Source: Paraburkholderia sediminicola
Lineage (GTDB): Bacteria > Pseudomonadota > Gammaproteobacteria > Burkholderiales > Burkholderiaceae
NCBI RefSeq assembly: GCF_902859805.1
Contig: NZ_CADIKC010000002.1
Span: forward strand, 186,001-250,000
Length of the DNA: 64,000 nt
Reading direction: 5' to 3'
The number at the start of each line of letters is the position of its first letter. Position 1 is the stretch's first letter. Shown here piece after piece: positions 18,659 through 27,956 of this stretch. The notes beneath the pieces are model-generated. The model worked only from the letters and a program-made list of their open reading frames with translations. It had not been told where the DNA came from and searched no databases. A program made the translations under genes and the position numbers.

Positions 18659-19870
18659 CTACAAACGCGCGCCGCCTTCTTCCGCGAACAGCGAAATATG
18701 TGCGCCATCGAACGAGAACGCCGCGGCATCCCCTATTGCCACCGGCGTCTTCGTCTGGTCGATCGACGCGATTTGCACTCCATGATAGTCGAGCCAGATG
18801 ACACGGTGGTTGCCCATCGGCTCGATCAGTGAAATGTTCGCGCGCTCGCTCATTTTTGTGTTTGAACCGCCTGGACCACTTGATCCTTCCCCCACGTGCA
18901 CGTCTTCGGCGCGTACGCCGAGTACGCATGACAGACGATCCGTTGGCAGGTTTTTGAAAGGATAGTGCGACACATCGAGCTGCAGATCCGCTGTACAAAA
19001 GTGTAGCGCGCCGTCGCGCGTCTCGAGCGTGCCCTTAAGCACATTCATGGCGGGCGAGCCCAGAAACGTCGCGACAAACAGATTGTTCGGCCGCGCATAA
19101 ACTTCGGCGGGCGTGCCGAACTGCTGGATCACGCCGCCACGCATCACGGCCATGCGAGTCGCGAGCGTCATCGCTTCGACCTGATCGTGAGTCACATAGA
19201 TCATTGTCGCGCCCAGACGCTGGTGCAATTGCTTGAGTTCGCGACGCAGTTCGGTGCGCAATTTGGCGTCGAGATTCGATAACGGCTCGTCGAACAGGAA
19301 CACATCGGCCTCGCGCACGATTGCACGGCCGATCGCCACGCGCTGCCGCTGGCCGCCGGAGAGTTGCGCGGGCTTGCGCTTGAGCAGCGGGCCGAGTTGC
19401 AGCATCTCGGACGCACGCGTGACACGCCGTTCAATCTCCGCCTTCGGCGTGCCGTTGATACGCAAAGCAAACGACAGATTACGCTCGACATTCAAGGTCG
19501 GATACAACGCGTACGACTGAAACACCAGGGCGATACGGCGATCTTTCGGGTCGGACCAGGTCATGTCGACGCCCGCAATTTCGATGCTGCCGTCGGTCAC
19601 ATCGATCAAGCCCGCGATGCTGTGCAGCAAGGTGGATTTGCCGCAGCCCGATGGCCCGAGCAGCACGACGAACTCACCCGCTCGCACATCGAGATCGAGA
19701 TTCTCGATCACCGTATTCGCGCCCAGCTGGATCTTCAGATTGCGCACCGATACATTGGCCGGAGTCGACAGACCCGCGGTGTCCGCCACGTGGCCGGCAT
19801 TCGCCGCATCTGCCGCATCCGCCGGACTCGCCACATCGGCCGCATTTACCAGATTAGCCAGGTTTGCCAT
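18659..19870 (-). CDS. Sugar ABC transporter ATP-binding protein (MalK/UgpC-type)
   Basis: A 403-residue ATPase. Walker A is GPSGCGKSTLL, the signature is LSGGQRQRVAIGRAIV, Walker B is VFLFDEPLSNLD, and a C-terminal TOBE/OB domain has LGVRAEDVHVG. The first 43 residues are an unusual Ala/Asp/Asn-rich repeat-like extension before the canonical VSVRNLKIQLG start, and no good internal start codon replaces it. Eleven bases separate it from the permease upstream. It energises the ABC importer encoded by the next three genes. Confidence 0.92.
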   Translation of the reverse strand: MANLANLVNAADVASPADAADAANAGHVADTAGLSTPANVSVRNLKIQLGANTVIENLDLDVRAGEFVVLLGPSGCGKSTLLHSIAGLIDVTDGSIEIAGVDMTWSDPKDRRIALVFQSYALYPTLNVERNLSFALRINGTPKAEIERRVTRASEMLQLGPLLKRKPAQLSGGQRQRVAIGRAIVREADVFLFDEPLSNLDAKLRTELRRELKQLHQRLGATMIYVTHDQVEAMTLATRMAVMRGGVIQQFGTPAEVYARPNNLFVATFLGSPAMNVLKGTLETRDGALHFCTADLQLDVSHYPFKNLPTDRLSCVLGVRAEDVHVGEGSSGPGGSNTKMSERANISLIEPMGNHRVIWLDYHGVQIASIDQTKTPVAIGDAAAFSFDGAHISLFAEEGGARL

Positions 19871-19881
19871 GCTTTATTGCC

Positions 19882-20793
19882 CTATCCCTTGACGGCGCCA
19901 GACGCAATGCCGCGCACAAACCAGCGGCCCGAAATGAAGTAGACCGCAAGCGGCACCATGGAGGTCAGAATGGTCGCCGCCATATTGACGTTATAGAGCC
20001 TCTCACCGGTCGTCGTATTGATGATGTTGTTCAATTGCACCGTCATCGGCAGGTTTTTTGTGCCGGCGAACACGAGACCGAGAATGAAGTCATTCCAGAT
20101 GCCCGTCACCTGCATGATGACCGCGACGACGATGATCGGCGTGGACATCGGCAGCATCAGTTGCAAAAAGATGCGCCAGAAACCGCCGCCGTCGATACGC
20201 GCCGCCTTGAACAGCTCCTGCGGAATCGACGTGTAATAGTTGCGAAACAGCAGCGTCATCACCGGCATGCCGAAGATGGTGTGGATCACCACGATGCCCG
20301 GCAGCGAGCTGAACAGATGCACGCTCGCGAGCACGCGCACGAGCGGATAGACCATCACCTGCACGGGAATGAAGGCGCCCATCAGCAGCACGCCGAACAG
20401 CAGCCCTGCCCCACGCGGCCGCCAGAACGACAGCGCATAGCCGTTCACCGCGCCGATCATGATCGACAACACCGTGCTGGGCACGACGATCCGCACGGAA
20501 TTCCAGAAGCCGACCTGGATGCCGTTGCAATCGAGCCCCGTACAGGCGGATTGCCACGCGGCGCTCCATGCATCGAGTGTGAAATGGGCGGGGAAAGCGA
20601 GCAGATTGCCGAGGCGAATCTCGCTCATCGGCTTCACCGATGTGACGAGCATCACATACAACGGCAGCAGGAAGAACAACGCGGCGGTGAGTAGAAACGC
20701 GTAGACGCCGAGACGTGCGGGCGTAAACGCATGGCGACGCCGGCGGCTACGGCTCGGTGTGCCGCCCTTCAGTGGCGGACTGAGCGTGTTCAT
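19882..20793 (-). CDS. Sugar ABC transporter permease (MalG-type)
   Basis: A 303-residue inner-membrane permease. The start at 20793 follows GGAGGTGTG and overlaps the stop of the preceding permease by one base; upstream in-frame codons belong to that gene's shadow. Six membrane helices are predicted. The ATPase-contact EAA loop reads EAA-like ELFKAARIDGGGFWRIFLQLMLP. The gene ends SGRWFVRGIASGAVKG, a usual MalG-type terminus. It works with the partner permease as a heterodimer. Confidence 0.92.
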   Translation of the reverse strand: MNTLSPPLKGGTPSRSRRRRHAFTPARLGVYAFLLTAALFFLLPLYVMLVTSVKPMSEIRLGNLLAFPAHFTLDAWSAAWQSACTGLDCNGIQVGFWNSVRIVVPSTVLSIMIGAVNGYALSFWRPRGAGLLFGVLLMGAFIPVQVMVYPLVRVLASVHLFSSLPGIVVIHTIFGMPVMTLLFRNYYTSIPQELFKAARIDGGGFWRIFLQLMLPMSTPIIVVAVIMQVTGIWNDFILGLVFAGTKNLPMTVQLNNIINTTTGERLYNVNMAATILTSMVPLAVYFISGRWFVRGIASGAVKG

Positions 20794-21734
20794 CACACCT
20801 CCTTGCGCAATGCAGCGCGGCTGCGGGCATAGAAGAACGGCGCGAGAATCGCCAGCACCGTGGCCAGCAACACGATCGACGCGGCCGACGCGAGGCCGAT
20901 ATTGGCCCGGCCGAACAGGTAGTCCATGATGAACTTCGCCGGCACTTCGCTCGCCGTGCCGGGACCGCCTTGCGTCATGGCCACCACGGCGTCGTAAAGC
21001 TTCACGACCATCACGAAGAGCAGCACGAAGGCGGTGGACATGGAAGGCCCGAGCATCGGCACGACGATGCTCGCATACACGCGCCAACGCGGAATCCCGT
21101 CGATACGCGCGGCTTTCCACAGTTCGTCGTCAATACCGCGCAAGCCGGCCAGCAGCAGCGCCATCACAAGGCCGGACGCCTGCCACACCGTCGCGATGAC
21201 GATGGTGTAGATCACCCAGTCCTGATCGACGATCCAGTCGAAGCGCGCATGCACGAAACCGAGCCTATGCAGCACGGCCTGCGCACCCAGCTCAGGATTC
21301 AGAATCCATTGCCAGACCAGACCCGTTGCGACGAACGACATCGCATACGGATAGAGAAACACCGTGCGCAACGCGCCTTCGGCCACTACGCGCTGGTCGA
21401 TGAAGATCGCCAGCAGCAAACCGATGACCATGCACGCGACAATGAAGCACGCACCGTAGATCACGATGTTTTGCAGCGACAGCAACCAGCGGTCGTTATT
21501 GAAGAGCCGCGCGTACTGCGCGAGACCCGCGAAGTCGCCGGAAGGAAACGTGCGCGAATTGCTGAGAGACACGCGAGCGGTCCAGACCATCGTGCCGAGA
21601 TATGCGAACACGACAGTCAGGACCATCGGCAGCAAGGCCAGCCATGCCGCTATCGGTAAACGCTTCTTTAGCGGCTTTTTCAGCGGCCCTTTGCGATGCC
21701 TGGAGTCGGCTGCCGGCAGCTTGAGCGCGTGCAT
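20793..21734 (-). CDS. Sugar ABC transporter permease (MalF-type)
   Basis: A 313-residue permease with six predicted helices. The EAA loop is ELWKAARIDGIPRWRVYASIVVP. A basic N-terminus (RKGPLKKPLKKRLP) precedes helix 1. It starts nine bases after the binding-protein stop and is translationally coupled to the next permease through TGATG. Role: one half of the transmembrane pore of the glycoside importer. Confidence 0.92.
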   Translation of the reverse strand: MHALKLPAADSRHRKGPLKKPLKKRLPIAAWLALLPMVLTVVFAYLGTMVWTARVSLSNSRTFPSGDFAGLAQYARLFNNDRWLLSLQNIVIYGACFIVACMVIGLLLAIFIDQRVVAEGALRTVFLYPYAMSFVATGLVWQWILNPELGAQAVLHRLGFVHARFDWIVDQDWVIYTIVIATVWQASGLVMALLLAGLRGIDDELWKAARIDGIPRWRVYASIVVPMLGPSMSTAFVLLFVMVVKLYDAVVAMTQGGPGTASEVPAKFIMDYLFGRANIGLASAASIVLLATVLAILAPFFYARSRAALRKEV

Positions 21735-21743
21735 GATGAGCGC

Positions 21744-22985
21744 CTAGCTCTTCAACGCACTGGCAAACGCCTTCTGCGCATCGTCGACCGACTGGTTCTT
21801 GTTCCAGAAGTTCGTGATGACGTCGATCAACGCGCCCTGCGTATCAGGCGAAAGCAGCATCTCCGGATTCGGCAACTGACGCGACTTGTCCTTCATGATC
21901 GCCATGCCCTCTTTCGCACAGATGTCGAGACTGCTCGCATCCACATCGGGACGAATCGGAATCGAGCCTTTTTTCGCGCTGAATGCGACTTGCGCGGCCG
22001 GCGAGGTCATCACCGTGGCGAGCAGATTTTGCGCCTTGATCGCGTTGGCATTGTCGGTTTTCGGGAATACGAATACGTCGCCCGCAACCAGATACGGCGA
22101 GTGCGGACCGAAACCCGGGAAGCAGCCGAAGTCCTTGCCGGCAACCTGGTTGGCCGCCGAGAATTCGCCCTTGGCCCAGTCGCCCATGATCTGCACACCC
22201 GCCTTGCCGGAAATCACCAGCGCGGTGGCATCGTTCCAGTTGCGCCCAGGCGAGCCCGCATCGACGAAATCATGCAGGCGCTTGAACTGCGCGAGCACCT
22301 TTTTGAACGCGTCCGACTTGACCGCGTTCATGTCGCGATCGCGGTACACCTTCAGATAGAGATCCGGGCCGCCGACGTCGGCGAATACCGCATCGAACGT
22401 GATCTTTTCCTGCCACGGCTGACCACCGAGCGCGAGCGGGATCACGCCCGCCGCTTTCAGCTTGCCGAGATCGGCGAGGAATTCGTCATAGCTCTTCGGC
22501 TCGGCGGCAATGCCGGCCTTCTGGAACACCGGCTTCGAGTAAAAGAACCAGGCCGGCATGTGAATATCGACCGGCGCGGCATAGTAGTGACCTTTCACCC
22601 GAATGCTGTCGATGATCGATTGCGGGAACACGCCGTTCCAGTTTTCTTTCGCGGCGACGTCGTCGACGTTGTTCAGCAGGCCCTGATCGATCAGGTCGTG
22701 AAACTGTTTGGAGGTATTGAACTGCGCGGCGGTGGGTGGATCGCCGCCGACGATCCGGTTGATCGCGGTGGAGCGCGCCTGATCGGCGCCGGCTACCGCG
22801 TTGTCGACCCACTGGCCACCGGCCTTGTTGTACGCATCGGCAAACTGGCGGATCGCGGCGGATTCTCCGCCGGAGGTCCACCAGTGAATGACGTTGGCTT
22901 TCAGCGGTTCAGCCGCGTGCGCGACGATGCCGTACAAAGCCAGTGCCGCAACCATGCCTTTCAAGATCATTTTTTTGCTGTTCAT
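21744..22985 (-). CDS. Sugar ABC transporter periplasmic substrate-binding protein
   Basis: A 413-residue binding protein. The ATG at 22985 is chosen because AGGAGAC lies just upstream, giving the signal peptide MNSKKMILKGMVAALALYG...AHAAEPLK. The mature protein begins with ANVIHWWTSGGESAAIRQFADAY, the family 1 extracellular solute-binding pattern for sugars. A strong 30-base hairpin lies immediately 5' of its ribosome site and may stabilise or adjust its mRNA. It captures the sugar for the MalF/G-type pore. Confidence 0.93.
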   Translation of the reverse strand: MNSKKMILKGMVAALALYGIVAHAAEPLKANVIHWWTSGGESAAIRQFADAYNKAGGQWVDNAVAGADQARSTAINRIVGGDPPTAAQFNTSKQFHDLIDQGLLNNVDDVAAKENWNGVFPQSIIDSIRVKGHYYAAPVDIHMPAWFFYSKPVFQKAGIAAEPKSYDEFLADLGKLKAAGVIPLALGGQPWQEKITFDAVFADVGGPDLYLKVYRDRDMNAVKSDAFKKVLAQFKRLHDFVDAGSPGRNWNDATALVISGKAGVQIMGDWAKGEFSAANQVAGKDFGCFPGFGPHSPYLVAGDVFVFPKTDNANAIKAQNLLATVMTSPAAQVAFSAKKGSIPIRPDVDASSLDICAKEGMAIMKDKSRQLPNPEMLLSPDTQGALIDVITNFWNKNQSVDDAQKAFASALKS

Positions 22986-23000
22986 TCCGTCTCCTGTCAA

Positions 23001-23030
23001 CCGGAGTTAGCGCTTTAGCGCTTACTCCGG
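23001..23030. promoter_or_regulatory. Near-perfect 30-bp inverted repeat with tandem AGCGCT cores
   Basis: The arms CCGGAGT and ACTCCGG enclose two AGCGCT hexamers separated by TT. The whole is symmetric except at three or four positions. It lies 15 bases upstream of the binding-protein start and about 70 bases after the glucosidase gene. As RNA it forms a strong stem; as DNA each AGCGCT resembles the core of the operator at 24592-24607. Roles as mRNA stabiliser, attenuator or secondary LacI operator are all possible. Confidence 0.7.
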
Positions 23031-23102
23031 TCCCATGCACGATAGTGCGCAAGGCTTTGCGCCTATGTTTCAAGTCGACATGCAAACCAGCTTCACCTGC
23101 CA

Positions 23103-24518
23103 TTAAGCCCTTGCTTTCCGCTCCTTCAGGAATTTCGCCACCCACTGCGCACTGCGTTTGATCGTGCGCTTCTGCGTACTGTAGTCGACATGTACGACAC
23201 CAAAGCGACGCTCATACCCGAACGCCCACTCAAAGTTATCCATCAGCGACCACAGAAAGTAGCCGCGAATATCAACGCCGGCCTTGATCGCCTGATCCAC
23301 CGCCGCGAGATGGCGCTTGAGGAACGAGATGCGCTGCGTATCCTCCACATGACCGTCGGTTACCTGATCGTCCGAGGCCATGCCGTTTTCGGTAATGTAG
23401 ATCGGCGGCAGGTTGTGATACGTCTTCCTGAAAGCGGTCAGCAGATCGCGCAAGCCATCGGGATACACCTCCCAGCCCATCTGCGTGCGCTCGACGCCTT
23501 CGAGCGGCACATCGCGGAATCCATGCGCGCCGTCGCTCGCGACGTTGGTGCGGAAGTAATAGTTGATGCCGAGGAAATCGAGCGGCGCGGAAATGGTTTC
23601 CATGTCGCCATCGAGCACCAGCGGCTCGGTGCCCGGCCACAACTCGAACAGGTCTTGTGGATACGAGCCCTTGAGCAAGGGATCGAGAATCCACGCATTG
23701 TGCTGGACTTCGAACAGGTGCGCCGCGCGTTGATCCGCCGCGCTTTCGCTATTGGCCGTGCCGCGGCCAATATTGGCGACGATACCTTTCTGCGAAGCCG
23801 GATCGTTGGCGCGCAACACCGGCACCGCGAGGCCGTGTGCGAGCAATAGATGATGCATCGCCTGCGTCGCGAAGCGGTCGTTGGCGAGGCCCGGCGCGTG
23901 GTGGCCGTTGCCATAGCCGAGATACGCTGAGCACCACGGCTCGTTGAGCGTCGCCCATGCGTCGACCGTGCCGGCCAGTTCGCGGCTCATCAGGTCGGCG
24001 TAGTCGGCGAAACGGTAAGCAGTGTCGCGATTGAGCCACCCGCCGCGATCTTCCAGATGCTGCGGAAGGTCCCAGTGATACAGCGTCACGAAGGTCGTGA
24101 TGCCCTTCTCTTTCAGGCGGTTCAGGAGGCGCTTGTAGAAGTCGAGCCCTTTGCGATTGGGCACGCCTGCCGCGTCCATTACGCGCGGCCACGCAATCGA
24201 GAGCCGATAGCCTTCGAGGCCAAGCGAAGCCAGCATATCGACGTCCGCTTCCCAGCGATGGTAGTGATCGCAGGCAACGGCGCCGGTGTCGCCGGCCAGC
24301 ACCTTGCCGGGTATCGCCGAGAAGGTGTCCCAGATCGACGGCAGGCGGCCGTCTTCATTCACCGCGCCTTCGATCTGATACGAAGCGGTGGCGGCGCCAA
24401 GCAGGAAGTTCTTGCGCCACAGCGAGGAGTCCGCGGGCGGGGTGAAGGGATCGGCGAGCGAGCCCCCGGAAACTGCTGGGGATAGGGTGTCGAATACAGC
24501 GGATGCGTCGTTTGCCAC
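23103..24518 (-). CDS. Glycoside hydrolase family 1 beta-glucosidase
   Basis: A 471-residue GH1 enzyme starting at a GTG (24518) with AGGAGA upstream. The acid/base glutamate is in TLNEPWCSAYLGY and the nucleophile in PIYITENGMA; the N-terminal GAATASYQIEGA is also diagnostic. No signal peptide is seen, so it should hydrolyse imported beta-glucosides or cellobiose in the cytoplasm. It is the first gene of the ABC/LacI operon and is preceded by a perfect LacI-type palindrome. Confidence 0.94.
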   Translation of the reverse strand: MANDASAVFDTLSPAVSGGSLADPFTPPADSSLWRKNFLLGAATASYQIEGAVNEDGRLPSIWDTFSAIPGKVLAGDTGAVACDHYHRWEADVDMLASLGLEGYRLSIAWPRVMDAAGVPNRKGLDFYKRLLNRLKEKGITTFVTLYHWDLPQHLEDRGGWLNRDTAYRFADYADLMSRELAGTVDAWATLNEPWCSAYLGYGNGHHAPGLANDRFATQAMHHLLLAHGLAVPVLRANDPASQKGIVANIGRGTANSESAADQRAAHLFEVQHNAWILDPLLKGSYPQDLFELWPGTEPLVLDGDMETISAPLDFLGINYYFRTNVASDGAHGFRDVPLEGVERTQMGWEVYPDGLRDLLTAFRKTYHNLPPIYITENGMASDDQVTDGHVEDTQRISFLKRHLAAVDQAIKAGVDIRGYFLWSLMDNFEWAFGYERRFGVVHVDYSTQKRTIKRSAQWVAKFLKERKARA

Positions 24519-24591
24519 GGATTCTCTCCTGCGCTGAGGTCATTGAACCGGGTACGGCGAAACTCGATGTGGATGCTGCCTGGCAGCTAGA

Positions 24592-24607
24592 GTGGAAGCG
24601 CTTCCAC
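24592..24607. promoter_or_regulatory. LacI-family operator upstream of the glucosidase operon
   Basis: GTGGAAGCGCTTCCAC is a perfect 16-bp palindrome with the central CG typical of LacI/GalR operators. It lies 74 bases before the glucosidase start in a 303-base gap (24519-24821) that otherwise shows no gene. The LacI encoded at the end of the same operon is the obvious candidate binder. Confidence 0.85.
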
Positions 24608-24821
24608 AAAGACCAGCGAACGATAGCAGTGGCGGATTGAACGCAGCAATCAGGGTTTGTCTGGAGAACTTGCTGGCATGCGCGGCGCTGCGATGCGCCG
24701 CGCATTGGAAGAGGCCGGGGACGGCGTGAGAATGCGCGAGCGTAGTGCGACAGGGTACGCCAACGCGCGGGCTATTCTGCAAGTTCGCGCGATGCGCGCT
24801 GAACTTCCAGTGTGGCTAACC

Positions 24822-26042
24822 TCAAGGCTTGGCCGGCGCCGGCAAATTAAACGCACCCCCATCATAGGCCTCGCAATACGCCTTCCAGTCAGCCCCCACC
24901 TGCGCCTCGCACTGCGTCGCGAGTTCGATCAACGGCAATTGCCAATCCTTGCGATTGCCGAACGCAATCAGCTCGTCCGCGATCGACGACTTCTGCCGGC
25001 CGCCACTGCGCAGTTGCGCCCACGCGCTCAATTGAGCCATGCTGTTCACCACCTCTTCGAGCCGCGGCAGCTTGCCGTCCCAGTCGCTCAATGCCACACG
25101 GTCTTCCGAAGGCTGCAAGCTGCGCAGCACATAGGAGCGCTGATTGAAATCGACTGCATGCAGGAATGCCTGCGAAACCGCCTGATTGCGCCGCTGAACT
25201 TCAACCACACGCTGCGCCTCGCTCTGCCACTTCGGCTGCGGTGTGCGTACATGAGGCGTTACCGAAGAAGGCAGCGCCTCCTTCAGGTCGAGCAGATAGT
25301 TGCCGTCCGGTGAGCCTTTGCCTTCGACGAGAATCGCGTAGCGGTCCACGCCCAGGCTACCGGTGCCGGCAATCCGCCGCGTCACGTCGACGATGCGATA
25401 GAAGTCCGGATTGGGTTGACCGGCAGCGAACTGATGCATGAACGCGGTGACTTCGGCGCGCGCCTTGTCGCTCACCGGCAGCGCTTTCTTGCCGTCCACC
25501 TTGAGCACGCGCGTCTTACCCTTGAGCGTGGTCCGCCGGTCCAGATACGCGGCGCGCGTGCGGCTCGCCAGCGCGTCGAACAGATCGCGCACCATGCCGG
25601 TCGACGTCTCCGCTTCGATCCAGCGCGCTTTGCCGAAGGCAAGCGCGGCGCTATAGGAGTCGACCGCGGTGTGGCACAGCGCAAGTGCCTGCGCACGGCT
25701 CAGCTTGAGATCGCTCGCGCCGACCAGCACGCTCGTGAGGAGCCGCACCAGTTCGTAAAGACTCGGCGCGAGGCAGGCTTCGTCAAAATCGTTGTTGTCG
25801 AAATATACGAGGCGGTTGTCGCCCTTGTAGCTGCCGAAATTTTCCACATGCATATCGCCGCAGATCCACACCGGCGGCGCTTCGTCGAGCACCTTGTCGC
25901 GCGGCAGGCGCGCATAAAACAGATGACAGGTGCCGCGCAGAAACACGAACGGCGAGCTACGCATGAGTTTGTATTTCATCGCGAGCCGTTCAGGATCGCG
26001 ACCGGTATTGAAGCTGGCGATAGTCTGCGCGATATCGGACAT
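24822..26042 (-). CDS. DUF2252 family protein
   Basis: A 406-residue protein of the DUF2252 family, whose fold resembles kinase-like phosphotransferases. Conserved blocks are MRSSPFVFLRGTCHLFY, PPVWICGDMHVENFGSY, YFDNNDFDEAC and SLGVDRYAILVEGKG. The start is set at 26042 because AAGGAG precedes it; an upstream ATG adds five codons that include that ribosome site. The function is unknown; GDxHxxN and NDFD resemble catalytic and metal motifs of aminoglycoside phosphotransferase-like enzymes. It is followed at its 5' side by a DUF4239 membrane gene in the same direction. Confidence 0.88.
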   Translation of the reverse strand: MSDIAQTIASFNTGRDPERLAMKYKLMRSSPFVFLRGTCHLFYARLPRDKVLDEAPPVWICGDMHVENFGSYKGDNRLVYFDNNDFDEACLAPSLYELVRLLTSVLVGASDLKLSRAQALALCHTAVDSYSAALAFGKARWIEAETSTGMVRDLFDALASRTRAAYLDRRTTLKGKTRVLKVDGKKALPVSDKARAEVTAFMHQFAAGQPNPDFYRIVDVTRRIAGTGSLGVDRYAILVEGKGSPDGNYLLDLKEALPSSVTPHVRTPQPKWQSEAQRVVEVQRRNQAVSQAFLHAVDFNQRSYVLRSLQPSEDRVALSDWDGKLPRLEEVVNSMAQLSAWAQLRSGGRQKSSIADELIAFGNRKDWQLPLIELATQCEAQVGADWKAYCEAYDGGAFNLPAPAKP

Positions 26043-26084
26043 GTTTTTCTCCTTCATACAACTCGATGCGGGTTCAGTAGCGGT

Positions 26085-26852
26085 TCATTGCGCGCGGATC
26101 GAATCCGCGAGCGCATGGAGATTGAGTGGCTTCACGCGAATCACGCCGCCTCGCGGGCTATCGATATCGGCGACCAGCATGAACGACAGCGACACGATCA
26201 GCGGAACGATCAGCAACAAGCCTGCTCCCGCTTTCAAACCACGTGCGCCGTAGCCGACCAGCACATTGGCGCACACGGCGATCAGCACCATCAGCACCCA
26301 CGCCGCGACAGGAATGCGATTCCACCACGCGGCTTGCGTGTAACCCTGCGTGTTGAGCACGTCGTTCATTCCGGCGACAGCGAGCGCGGCCACTGGCGTG
26401 GGCTGCGCGACCGCGGCGTTCTTCACTGCGATCCACATGGCGCCCTGCAGGCGCGACGTCTCGGCGTTGACTTTGGCGAGCTCATCGGCATCGCGCGTCA
26501 CGTAGAACAGCACGCGTTCGTCGAGATAGGTCTTCAGCAGGCTGCGCACGGCCGCCGCATCGGCGGCGGGCAACAGATCGGCGCGGACGTATTCGGTGCC
26601 GATCGCATTCGCCTCTTCTTCCTCGTAGTTCTTGCGCTGATCGTAGCGGCCTACCGCCATCGAAAAAGTAAAACCGATGATCAGCGCGAGCAGTGTCAGT
26701 GTGGCGGCCTGAATCACGCTGAAGTCGTCGCGTGCATCCTCGTCGATCTTTCTGAAGCGCCGCAGCAGCGACGCGCCGATGCGCGCCGACAGCCACATCA
26801 CAACAAAGCACATGATGAAGACAAGTGCCGGATAGTCGAGGAGGTTTTGCAT
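26085..26852 (-). CDS. DUF4239 (bestrophin-like) membrane protein
   Basis: A 255-residue membrane protein with two N-terminal helices and two C-terminal helices around a soluble middle. The segment AATLTLLALIIGFTFSMAVGRYDQRKNYEEEEANAIGTEYVRA is characteristic of DUF4239. It sits 42 bases upstream of DUF2252 in the same direction. A second, diverged member of the same family occurs at 38850-39653. Function unknown; channel-like topology is suggested only by the family name. Confidence 0.82.
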   Translation of the reverse strand: MQNLLDYPALVFIMCFVVMWLSARIGASLLRRFRKIDEDARDDFSVIQAATLTLLALIIGFTFSMAVGRYDQRKNYEEEEANAIGTEYVRADLLPAADAAAVRSLLKTYLDERVLFYVTRDADELAKVNAETSRLQGAMWIAVKNAAVAQPTPVAALAVAGMNDVLNTQGYTQAAWWNRIPVAAWVLMVLIAVCANVLVGYGARGLKAGAGLLLIVPLIVSLSFMLVADIDSPRGGVIRVKPLNLHALADSIRAQ

Positions 26853-27005
26853 GACGAGCGTTTTTCTTATCAGAGTTTTGTTGGCGGGAACGCTTTGAAC
26901 AGCGGTGAAACGCGCACGGCCACTGCATCATAAAAGACGCGGCGCGGATGGGGAAGCATGCGGGCAGAAGCTGGACAGGCTCGCCAACCTGCTGCATGCC
27001 GGTCG

Positions 27006-27956
27006 TCAGGAGCCTGTCATCAGATAGTAACGTCCGTCCGCGCTGACGTTGAAGCCGAAACCGCATTCCGCCGGCGAGCCGTGCGTCGCTACATCGAGCG
27101 TTTCCGGTGCGGAGAGTTTGAACTCGATCAGGCATTTGTCCGCATGCTTGTCTGCGTGTTTGTCCTCATGTTTGTCATAAGGCGTGAGGTTGGTGATCCT
27201 CGCGGTGGCGTCGAGCGGCGCACTGCCTCCGTCATCGCTCACCGGCACGCGCGCCACGCCGTCGTAGAACCGCACGTAGGCCGAGAGGCTGCCCATATTC
27301 GCGCTCGGTTGACCGTCCGGGCCGACAGTCGGATAGACGAAGTCGCCATCGATCCGGTAGACGCCGTGCCGCCCCTTCACAGGCTTCACCTCGATACTGT
27401 TCCACGCGCCGAAAAACATATAGCTGGCAAAGCGCGCGCCGTTCGGCGGCAGACCGGCCACCACTGCCTTGTCCGCAATCGCTTCGAGCCGTTGGCGCGC
27501 GGCCGCTACCGCGCGGCCGAGCAACGCGTCGTTGGGATAGTCGCCGCCGCGGCTCACCGCGGTGCGGTAGTACGCACGCGCATCCGGCAGCGCGCCCAGC
27601 CTCACTTGCACGTCACCCTGATGGACCAGCGCCATCGCCACGCGAGCCCGCGCCGAACTGGTCGCTTTCGGCGAGTTCTCTTCGCCTGCCTGCATGGCGG
27701 TGGCTTCGGCGAGCGCGGCTTCCATTGCAACCAGCGTTTGCGCGTCCTTGAGGCGCCCTGCTTCGAGCGCGGCCACGCCCAACGCCGCGCATGACGCATT
27801 CGTGCGGCACGGCACGTCCTTGCCGGCCAGCAGGTTGCGGCGATAGAGTTCGGCGCGCGAATCGGCCGCTTCCGTTTGCGCAGCGACGAGCGCAGGCATG
27901 AGCGCTGCAATGGCAGCAGAGACGACAACGGCAGCAGCGGCGGTTTTGACGTTCAT
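27006..27956 (-). CDS. Exported protein with TPR-like region and Lys-His-rich repeat
   Basis: A 316-residue protein with a signal peptide (MNVKTAAAAVVVSAAIAALMPALVAAQ) and a helical TPR-like region (about 40-165). A beta-rich domain follows, and a short His/Lys/Asp repeat KHEDKHADKHADK lies near residue 275. The start lacks a clear Shine-Dalgarno but gives the only sensible export signal; an in-frame upstream extension of 63 codons is not protein-like. The 12-base DNA repeat unit at 27134-27180 could vary in copy number. Family not recognised. Confidence 0.7.
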   Translation of the reverse strand: MNVKTAAAAVVVSAAIAALMPALVAAQTEAADSRAELYRRNLLAGKDVPCRTNASCAALGVAALEAGRLKDAQTLVAMEAALAEATAMQAGEENSPKATSSARARVAMALVHQGDVQVRLGALPDARAYYRTAVSRGGDYPNDALLGRAVAAARQRLEAIADKAVVAGLPPNGARFASYMFFGAWNSIEVKPVKGRHGVYRIDGDFVYPTVGPDGQPSANMGSLSAYVRFYDGVARVPVSDDGGSAPLDATARITNLTPYDKHEDKHADKHADKCLIEFKLSAPETLDVATHGSPAECGFGFNVSADGRYYLMTGS

